This document shows, one piece after another, positions 53,801-60,946 of a stretch of DNA of 64,000 nt. The DNA is from Patiria miniata (lineage: Eukaryota > Echinodermata > Asteroidea > Valvatida > Asterinidae): contig NW_024037069.1 of assembly GCF_015706575.1 (NCBI RefSeq), positions 44,709,553 to 44,773,552 of the forward strand. The letters are read 5' to 3'. The first letter of the stretch is position 1, and every line of letters begins with the position of its first letter. The translations under genes were made by a program, and so were the position numbers. A model generated the notes under the pieces. It was not told where the DNA came from. It saw only the letters and a program-made list of their open reading frames with translations, and ran no database searches.

Positions 53801-56800
53801 TTTATTGTTACAATAGTTGTCCCTTTTCTGGCAATTGCGTTGTCACTTATCCACCCTTTCGTCGCAGTAATGCCTACCCGTTGACGTCAAACTGACGTCA
53901 TAATACTAATCATTAATATCGCTTGTTCTACATACAAAAACTCTCATGATATACCGGTAAGAGTGATGATTGTGTGTCCTTTTCTCCTTTTCATGTAAAC
54001 TCTTCGTTCGTTTTTCTGGTTTCTCCTTCCTTTACAGACCGTACCGGTGCGTCAAGACATAACTTTGTGTATCGGGATGTCATGTTTCAATGCACTGATG
54101 ATGACGACGTCCGCTGTGAGAACCAATTCGGAGGAGACTGTATTCCTGGCTTCTGGCGATGTGATGGTTGGGCTGATTGCAAGAATGCCGAAGATGAACA
54201 GGACTGTGCTTGTAAGATGAATTCAACTTCAGTTGTGGTTCATGAATTCATAGGACAGTTGGAGTGATTTAGGAATGCATGGGATTCATCCAATTTCTAG
54301 ATGGGCCTCATACATTATTAGACTACAGAATGTATGACACCATTGCGGTTGTAGCATTTGTTCACAATCAATTGTTACCTTTTGGTCAGTTTCATTTTCC
54401 AGGGACGGAGTTAGTTGTACATCTGAGTTCTACTTTTTTTAAATCATATAACCTGTGATTTCTTTTTTACAGCGTATTCCTGGTATACCGGCATCTCATC
54501 TTTCGACCCTGACTGTGGTGAAAACGATATATACTGTGAAAACAAATGGCATACTGAATGTGTTCCGTATTACTGGCGATGTGATGGTTTCATTGATTGC
54601 ATTGACAAACAGGACGAAGAAAACTGCGAAGGTAAACAAAAAGTGAAACTCTTGTATCATTTTTCAATTTTATTTATAATTTTGTTTCGAAATACTGGCC
54701 ACAAGTGTTTGAAGAAAAAAAAGGTTGGAATTGGAAGTAAACAATGAAGTGAATACATGTACTTACAGATTTGTACAAGAAAGTGACTAGAATAGGCTGT
54801 GAACCTAATGCTAAAAAATGACTTGTGTGGGGTTTGAACCTGCTACCGCTGGAATACCGTGCGGGTGCTCTATCAACTAAGTTATCTAGCCCTATTCTGG
54901 CGCGTGCGCAGTTGATCAATAGCCAGAGATCACGATGCTATTACATTGGCAATGATCCGAAACCTTGAATATAGCAAGCGGGCTTCGCTTTACAGAGGAT
55001 ACTTTCTAACTCTTCATCACATGAACCAAAAAGGTATCTTAATGGTGTATTTGATGAAGTAAACACCTAATATTCTACAGTGATTTGAATGAATAAAGAA
55101 TTTGGTAATTGAGACCACATTTGTTTTTTTTACCAGACAAGAGAGAGATGGACGTTGGCGTAGTAGGTAAGTAATCCAACCTGAATTGAAAGAACTGTAC
55201 TCGGATGCCTCATGCTGTGTCTTTAGCAGTGGCGAAGCCATTGGGGGGATTTACCCCCAATGTTGTTTGAAGACTGCCCTTTTTCATTCAAGTGCCCTTT
55301 CTTTTCGCAAGTTTAAGCCCAACCCCAAATATTGTCAAAAATGCCCCATGCTTATAGTCTTTATTTTTGTCTGGAAACAAACAAGGAAATGCTACCACTT
55401 TAAAAATGAGTGATATCACGCATGACATTGTCAATTTATTTCTTGAAATATACATGAAAACCGTTAGCATTTCATTTCAAAGATCATAATGTTACACTTA
55501 ACATTATCGAGATATAGAGGAAAGGTGAGAATACAATAAAGATGTCCCTTAGGCTATATTTTATTTCTTATTTGTTTTTGTAGATAAGAAGAAAATGCAG
55601 CAGGCTCGCTTTGGTAAGTGTTCTCATAGGTCAACATTTTTAAAGGATGAAACAATTCAGATGTCTATTGTTACAATAGTTGTCCCTTTTTTGGCAATTG
55701 CGTTGTCACTTATTCACCCTTTCGTCGCGGTAATGCCTACCCGTTGACGTCAAACTGACCTCATAATACTAATCATTAATATCCCTTGTTCTACATACAA
55801 AAACTCTCATGATATACCTGTAAGAGTTCTTTAGCAAACTTTTGGCACTTCTAACAAAAGCTTCTTGAGATGTATTTATCGAGCAGACTCCAACGAAATG
55901 ATCGTTTCTTGGAGCTTATTGCTTGTGTCCTACCTACTGTATCTTTAGTAAAAATTTTTAATTTTTTGGGGGAATATTGAACACTTTACCCATTTCGTAT
56001 CAATTTTGTTTTAAACACGTTTAAGCCCTGTCTTGAACAGTCAGCATTTTTGCGACAGTCATACGTAATCAATACATGTATCTTATCAGAAGTCCAATCA
56101 ATTTATTGAAAAAACCTACCGTGACGATAGCATGCCTGATGATACCTAATTGATAGGGTCACTTTCAGAAAACTGCCATGGTTTGTTAAGTTAAAAAGGA
56201 TACCACACCTATAGTTTAAAGAAATTGTTTCCTTCATGCTGTTATTTGGTTTAATACGAATGTTTTGAAAGCTTTTGACACACTCTACATGGCGCAAAGT
56301 GTATCAACTGATTCCGTTTCCCAAGATTCAATGCGGTGAGACTTGCGCCCCTAATTGCGACTTTTATGTGAACAGATTCTCTAGAATCCTTTTAAGCTGT
56401 TTGGTATAAAGCCAAACAAATTGGGCATTGAATTTGATGATCGTGTATCCTTTTCTCTTCATGTAAACTTGTCATTCTTATTTCTTGTTTCTCCTTCCTT
56501 TACAGACCGTACCGGTGCGTCAAGACATAACTTTGTGTATCGGGATGTCATGTTTCAATGCACTGATGATGACGACGTCCGCTGTGAGAACCAATTCGGA
56601 GGAGATTGTATCCCTGGCTTCTGGCGATGTGATGGTTGGGCTGATTGCAAGAATGCCGAAGATGAACAGGACTGTGCTTGTAAGATGAATTCAACTTCAG
56701 TTGTGCAAATATATGGGAGTCCAGAGAGGCCACATAAAGCTTATTCTCGATCATAACCCCATCTAAAAACACGTTAAAATTGTGCAGCAGCAGGATTCCT

Positions 56801-58983
56801 GTCAAACCAGTGAGTTTGGCGGTTTTGAGACATCATCTTTTATTGAAAAAAAAAAACTTTTTCATTTTGCCGACGCGCATGGCTACGGCGACGCGCGCGC
56901 ATACCAAAAACCGGAGACTTTTTTTTGGCCTTATCTTTTGGTCAGTTTGATTTTCCAGGGACGGAGTAAGTCGTTAATCTATAGTTCTACTTGTTTTAAA
57001 TCATAGAACCTGTGATGTTATTAATTTTCTTTTTCACAGCGTATTCCTGGTATACCGGCATCTCATCTTTCGACCCTGACTGTGGTGAAAACGATATATA
57101 CTGTGAAAACAAATGGCATACTGAATGTGTTCCGTATCGCTGGCGATGTGATGGTTTCATTGATTGCATTGACAAACAGGACGAAGAAAACTGCGAAGGT
57201 AAACAAAGTGAAACTCTTGCGTCATTTTTCAGTTTCATTAATAATTTGGTTTCGAAATACTGGCCCAAAGTGTTTGAATAAAAACAATTAGAATCGGAAG
57301 TAAAAAAGAAAGTGAATACATGTACTTACAGATTTGTTTAAGAAAGTGACTAGAATAGGCCGTGAACCTACGACCAATGGAATACCGAGCAGGGATATCA
57401 TTGCTCAAATGGCTTCAGGAAACCACGGCCTTCGTGTCACAAACCGGATTCCTTACATGAATTTATCAAAGTGAAATGGAAACCGTCCTTTTTTCAAGAT
57501 GCATTACGGGAAAAGTGAGACATTCGCCCCCAACGGCGACTTTCTGCGGACCGAACCTCTACAATCGTTCTTCCCTTATTAATGAAATCTTACCAATTTC
57601 GGTGAGGCTGTGAAAGAGATAGCCAAATACTCATTACTCCTTTCTATTATTATGAACTTGATCCGGTTGGATTTTGTTCTTCCTTTTTAGAGCGTGCCGC
57701 TGCGTCAAGACGTAACTTTGTGAACCGGAATGTCATGTTTGAATGCACTCATGATGACGACATACGCTGTGAGAACAGATACAACGGAGATTGTATTCCT
57801 GGCTCCTGGCGATGTGATGGCCTGCGTGATTGCAAGGATGGGGAAGATGAACAGGACTGTCCATGTAAGGAGAATTCAACTTTAGTTGCAAGGGGTCATG
57901 AATTCAAAGGACTGTTGGAAGGATTTAGGAATGAATGATAATATATGAGATTCTTGCACTTTCCTTCACATACAAGGCCCACATTAAAGAGTGTGTACAT
58001 AAAAATACTCGGACTGTTTGTTCACAACTATTGCGCACATTAAGTTTGTTGTCAGTTTGGATTTCCGGGGGTGAGTTATATATTATGTCAATCCTTTCAT
58101 CTTTGTTTTATATCAAATGTTTCCCTTTCAGCGCATAGCAGCAGCTGGAGCTTTTCCTACAGCGACGGCGGAATGTTCGAATGTACTGACGACGCCATTC
58201 ACTGCGAGAACCCATTCGGTGACTGTATTCCTGCCGATTGGCGATGTGATTACATCTATGATTGTGACGACAACCAGGATGAAGAAAACTGCAAAGGTAA
58301 CATTTATGATTTGTTTTCGGAGTACTTAGAATAACAAGGCAAACAAATGACTTAAAATCAGTTACATTGGGCCAGGGATCACGCCAAAAATCACGATGAT
58401 AGCAATATTAACCAAAGGATGTATGCAGAGTAACAGCATACTAGCATCTCCGAGATAGGATAAGGCTTGGTTTTATTTTTACTACAAATTATCAAAATAA
58501 ATGCAATATGGAACCTAACTAGCTGCAGAGGAAGTACCTGGTGGACTGCAGTGATTTGAAGATCGAGATGTAAGCTTTTGCTTAATCGAGACTACATCCT
58601 TATGTTCTTTTGTTTTTGGTTTTATTTGTGTTTTTACAGACAAGAGAAAGTAGACGGCAAAGTAGTAGGTAAGCAATTCAACACCATTTGAATATAACCA
58701 TAAATATAAATTATTATTTCATATTCCGATGTTGTTTCCGTTCAGATATTTTTGATCAGATATCAGATAAAAAAATAGAAAAATTGTTGGTGATTTTGTG
58801 GCTAAGTTGTACGTTTTCAGCTATTTAGGCGCATATTCAGAGCAGTAAAATCGTCGTATAGGACACATCCTTGGCCGCCGCTGTTTGCATGCAGTTAAGT
58901 TAAGCATTTTGGTAATTGTCTTCAAAAACATCACTTTTCTTATTTTATTCTTAGGTCGTGCGATGGGAGAAAGAACCAACTAA
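44839..58983 (+). CDS. secreted tandem LDLa-repeat protein with 30-nt micro-exon cassettes
   Basis: Gene-level entry. Exons: 44839-44884, 45884-45931, 46297-46326, 47239-47268, 47459-47605, 47907-48068, 48229-48258, 49770-49799, 50534-50563, 52068-52241, 52596-52754, 53272-53301, 53721-53750, 54038-54211, 54473-54631, 55137-55166, 55584-55613, 56506-56679, 57040-57198, 57691-57864, 58132-58296, (58640-58668, broken) and 58955-58983. Every internal exon runs phase 1 to phase 1. With 58640-58668 skipped, the sum is 2,040 nt, encoding 679 residues: a signal peptide, ten LDL-receptor class A domains (six Cys, WRCDG..DC..x..DE..C) and 10-residue charged modules between them. No membrane span is seen, so the product should be secreted. 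LDLa domains are calcium-binding, disulphide-rich binding modules. The ligand is unknown. A possible AATAAA is at 59262-59267. Confidence 0.85.
45422..45695 (+). repeat. tRNA-derived SINE, family S1, second copy
   Basis: GGGGAGTCAGGTTGGCGCA, GGGTTCGATTCC, a shared body and an ATAAATAAAT-type tail. It lies in the first intron of the LDLa gene. Confidence 0.75.
45884..45931 (+). CDS. LDLa gene exon 2
   Basis: It encodes [16 protein letters not shown], the end of the signal peptide and a short linker. Phase is 1 to 1; the donor is GTAAGT. Confidence 0.7.
46297..46326 (+). CDS. LDLa gene 30-nt micro-exon 1
   Basis: It encodes [10 protein letters not shown], with the first codon split across the junction. 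The acceptor is TTTTAACAG and the donor GTGAGT. Confidence 0.65.
47239..47268 (+). CDS. LDLa gene 30-nt micro-exon 2
   Basis: It encodes [10 protein letters not shown], phase 1 to 1, between GCATCCAG and GTGAGT. Confidence 0.65.
47459..47605 (+). CDS. LDLa gene exon: LDLa domain 1
   Basis: It encodes [19 protein letters not shown], then [16 protein letters not shown] and DENDCP. Six cysteines and the acidic calcium site (DG..DC..SEDE) are intact. Confidence 0.9.
47907..48068 (+). CDS. LDLa gene exon: LDLa domain 2
   Basis: It encodes [20 protein letters not shown], then [16 protein letters not shown] and DGQDETGCE. All six cysteines are present. Confidence 0.9.
48229..48258 (+). CDS. LDLa gene 30-nt micro-exon 3
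   Basis: It encodes [10 protein letters not shown], related to the later [10 protein letters not shown] modules. Phase is 1 to 1. Confidence 0.65.
   Translation: MKSECCRLG
49430..49525 (-). repeat. tRNA-derived repeat S2, copy 1
   Basis: The minus strand carries GATAACTTAGTTAATAGAGC (A box) and GGTTCCAACCCC (B box). It recurs at 52938 and 54814 just upstream of each micro-exon cassette, as part of the duplicated unit. Confidence 0.6.
49770..49799 (+). CDS. LDLa gene 30-nt micro-exon 4 (cassette 1, type a)
   Basis: It encodes [10 protein letters not shown]. The acceptor follows a CAGCAG; the second AG is used by analogy with the two later copies. Donor GTACGT. Confidence 0.65.
   Translation, partial: TRERWTLLL
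50534..50563 (+). CDS. LDLa gene 30-nt micro-exon 5 (cassette 1, type b)
   Basis: It encodes [10 protein letters not shown], phase 1 to 1, between TTTTTAAAG and GTAAGT. Confidence 0.65.
50623..51260. mobile_element. Tc1/mariner-type element with about 200-bp inverted ends (638 bp)
   Basis: CAGGGTGTTTAAAAAAAAGG starts the element and the inverse ends it, with TA on both sides. The inverted repeats run about 200 bp, including CCACCATCTGTTACATAACC. The paralogous intron at 55658-55680 has the empty TA site. Confidence 0.85.
52068..52241 (+). CDS. LDLa gene exon A1: LDLa domain 3
   Basis: It encodes [19 protein letters not shown], then [17 protein letters not shown] and AEDEQDCA. The 174-nt exon is protein-identical to copies at 54038 and 56506. 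Confidence 0.9.
52265..52486 (+). mobile_element. truncated PIF/Harbinger-type MITE, family M2
   Basis: It matches bases 3798-4021 (GTGCAGCAGCAGGATTCC, GACGCGCGCGCATACC) and ends GGCC before TTA. The left half is missing. It lies in the A1-B1 intron. Confidence 0.75.
52596..52754 (+). CDS. LDLa gene exon B1: LDLa domain 4
   Basis: It encodes [19 protein letters not shown], then [16 protein letters not shown] and DKQDEENCE. Phase is 1 to 1, donor GTAAAC. Confidence 0.9.
52938..53035 (-). repeat. tRNA-derived repeat S2, copy 2
   Basis: Near-identical to 49430-49525 and 54814-54912. Confidence 0.6.
53272..53301 (+). CDS. LDLa gene 30-nt micro-exon 6 (cassette 2, type a)
   Basis: It encodes [10 protein letters not shown]; donor GTAAGT. 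Confidence 0.7.
53721..53750 (+). CDS. LDLa gene 30-nt micro-exon 7 (cassette 2, type b)
   Basis: It encodes [10 protein letters not shown]; acceptor TTTTTGTAG, donor GTAAGT. Confidence 0.7.
54038..54211 (+). CDS. LDLa gene exon A2: LDLa domain 5
   Basis: Same protein as A1. The differences I see are synonymous, in the GDCIP codons. Confidence 0.9.
54473..54631 (+). CDS. LDLa gene exon B2: LDLa domain 6
   Basis: As B1 but VPYYWRC in place of VPYRWRC, the one residue change noticed. Confidence 0.9.
54814..54912 (-). repeat. tRNA-derived repeat S2, copy 3
   Basis: Near-identical to copy 2; part of the duplicated exon unit. Confidence 0.6.
55137..55166 (+). CDS. LDLa gene 30-nt micro-exon 8 (cassette 3, type a)
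   Basis: It encodes [10 protein letters not shown], the same as the copy at 53272. Confidence 0.7.
55584..55613 (+). CDS. LDLa gene 30-nt micro-exon 9 (cassette 3, type b)
   Basis: It encodes [10 protein letters not shown], the same as the copy at 53721. Confidence 0.7.
56506..56679 (+). CDS. LDLa gene exon A3: LDLa domain 7
   Basis: Protein-identical to A1 and A2. Confidence 0.9.
56703..56930 (+). mobile_element. truncated PIF/Harbinger-type MITE, family M2 (A3-B3 intron)
   Basis: The same truncated element and junction as 52265-52486, so it was copied with the exon unit rather than inserted twice. Confidence 0.75.
57040..57198 (+). CDS. LDLa gene exon B3: LDLa domain 8
   Basis: Protein-identical to B1 (VPYRWRC). 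No micro-exon cassette was found between this exon and the next LDLa exon. Confidence 0.9.
57691..57864 (+). CDS. LDLa gene exon A4: LDLa domain 9 (diverged)
   Basis: It encodes [19 protein letters not shown], then [16 protein letters not shown] and GEDEQDCP. Same 174-nt length and layout as A1-A3 but clearly older. Confidence 0.9.
58132..58296 (+). CDS. LDLa gene exon B4: LDLa domain 10
   Basis: It encodes [18 protein letters not shown], then [16 protein letters not shown] and DNQDEENCK. It resembles LDLa domains 1 and 2 more than B1-B3. Confidence 0.9.
58640..58668 (+). pseudogene. decayed micro-exon (29 nt) of the LDLa gene
   Basis: It aligns with the [10 protein letters not shown] micro-exons and keeps acceptor TTTTTACAG and donor GTAAGC. 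It is 29 nt rather than 30 and reads DKRK then TAG. If spliced in, it would end the protein at once; if skipped, the gene continues to the terminal exon. It may be a dead exon or an alternative C-terminus. Confidence 0.6.
58955..58983 (+). CDS. LDLa gene terminal exon
   Basis: It encodes GRAMGERTN and then TAA, in phase 1 with the preceding LDLa exon. The acceptor is TTATTCTTAG. The product has no C-terminal membrane anchor. Confidence 0.6.
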
Positions 58984-60650
58984 AACCACGTGACACGTCA
59001 ATGAATGACCACGAAAAGCTTTATTTTCCTTAGTTTTCTTAGTGTATAATTTGCCGTAGATATAGGCTTGGAACAATAATTTGTTTAATAATCATACAAT
59101 GGTTATTATTCTGTTCAAGTAGTTAGGCTTTCAAGTTTTATCTTCTGTCAAAAAATAACCACAATCTTGACTGCATTACTGGACGAGGATTAAACTGTAA
59201 AAATACCTTAAAGGGCCATACAACATACCTGCAATTAGCTCATAAAGTATAATGTATCAGTAATAAATGTGACTTCAACAAAACAGTGTAACTCTTCATA
59301 TCGAGTCCGACGCAATTCACTTAATTTTTCTTGGGGGGGGGGAAGGACTCGGGTGGTTTATAACACGAAGTGGATTAAGATTGAATTAATAATGGAGCGA
59401 AAGCGTCAAAAAAGGTACAGCGTAGCGAAATACCGGTATGTGGTAAACAAATGCCAGTCGTTCACATCATTGCGACCCTGTAATGATATCTACGAGGCAT
59501 TTGCGCAAACCGATTACTTCCAGTATGATTTTGTCTGCTGATGTATCACTTTATGGTTAAACAGTTTTTTGGAATATAGTCCACTTTTCACACGATATCA
59601 TATACTGGTCAGCTCACATTTTAAGTCATTATCCCTCTCAGAAAAATATTGATAGCAAAATATCAAAAAGTAGAACCTAAAGGAGAGAGTTTATGATTCA
59701 ACAGTCATTTGAAATGAGATTAATCAGATTAGGAAAGTTTTCTTGATGGACGCTTGACTTGATTTTCAAATCAAAACTTATCTTAAAGAACTTACATCTG
59801 TATTCTTAGGCAATATCGCAATTTATCCATCCTTAATAATTCGTGACTCTTGATTTAATATTAACAATGACAAGCCTTAAGTAGAATCTATTTAGATGAA
59901 TAAAAGTATTCAGTAATTCTAAAAAGCAAGGAAATCTTTGTTTTACTGATGCTTGATGGAGTGAGCCCATGCATGCCCGAATAAAAAAAAAACCTTAAAA
60001 TACAATACCAAAGAGATCAATCAGAATATATCGCAAGATAGATCGCTAGCTTCTATACACACAATTAACGATAGAAGAACTAGAGGAAACCATTAATCAC
60101 ACGTTCTTCCAATTTTTACAATACCATACATGCACAGTGCTCACACAAAAATATCTACAAGAGATCTCCACAAGATTTTTTTGAAATGAATATACATGTG
60201 TATGTTTTTTTTTCCATGGCAGAACAGTCGCTTTTTACCCGAACAGCTTTTGGAGATTCACGTGAAAAGGGTAAAAAAAGGCAAACGGAAAACAAATGGT
60301 TCCACAGTTTTTACAAGTCAGTGTTCTGAATCAGTTTTAAAATCAAGGATTTTTCCAAGTAATGTGCTTTTGCACTCACTTCTACTTTTAAATAAAATTT
60401 CAAATCTTTATATAACAATTTAATACAACACAAAATGGGGATAATGTACGTAGAGGTAAAACTTATCCAGTAATCGATGTTGAACTAAGCTTACATTCTA
60501 TTCCGCAACTACTACAGTTCCTCGCACTATGGCCCAAAAATGTATCCTAAATTATGTGCAATAAAGGTTTAGGCACAATTTGTAGGAAAACACGTCGAAT
60601 TTAAATCGATCTTATCTCAAATCTAGACTCGTGCATTATCCTTGGTCTGT
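58984..60650. other. convergent intergenic region
   Basis: 3' flanks of the LDLa and FAMeT-like genes. A possible AATAAA for the LDLa gene lies at 59262. The frame at 59269-59541 has no recognisable content. AT-rich, otherwise plain. Confidence 0.5.
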
Positions 60651-60946
60651 TCACTCACAAGCGTGGTATAACACCCAATCTGCGTGTGGGTAACCCCGCG
60701 AAGTCACACCAACGTGCACTTGAGTTGCTACAGGCTGGTGATATGTACCGGCATCCCACTCCAAGAAAGCCTCCTGCTGTCCTCCTTTACCGACCTTGAC
60801 CACGCCCCCTTTGTAGTCGATCCAGAAGGGGCGGTATTCATTGGCGTTAACCAGACCTGCCTCCAGATGTGTTGCAATTAAATCTGAACACATTTCGTGA
60901 AAGCATGGTTTCATGACTGCCCGTTGATTCCTCATACCACCGATAT
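60651..60946 (-). CDS. FAMeT-like gene exon 3 (terminal)
   Basis: It encodes NIGGMRNQRAVMKPCFHEMC, then EYRPFWIDYKGGVVKVGKGG and PHADWVLYHACE before TGA. It holds the FWIxYxGGxxxVGxGG core that marks the family. Confidence 0.85.

Larger units (their letters stand above)
49770..57198 (+). repeat. threefold tandem duplication of a micro-exon + LDLa exon unit
   Basis: Unit 1 spans 49770-52754, unit 2 53272-54631 and unit 3 55137-57198. Each holds micro-exon a, micro-exon b, LDLa exon A and LDLa exon B with matching introns. Length differences come from a mariner-type insert in unit 1, MITE remnants in units 1 and 3, and a roughly 550-bp deletion in unit 2. Confidence 0.85.

Noticed and set aside
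59269-59541. A 90-codon frame after the LDLa gene
   Set aside because: No homology, no splice or promoter context, and ordinary composition for the flank.
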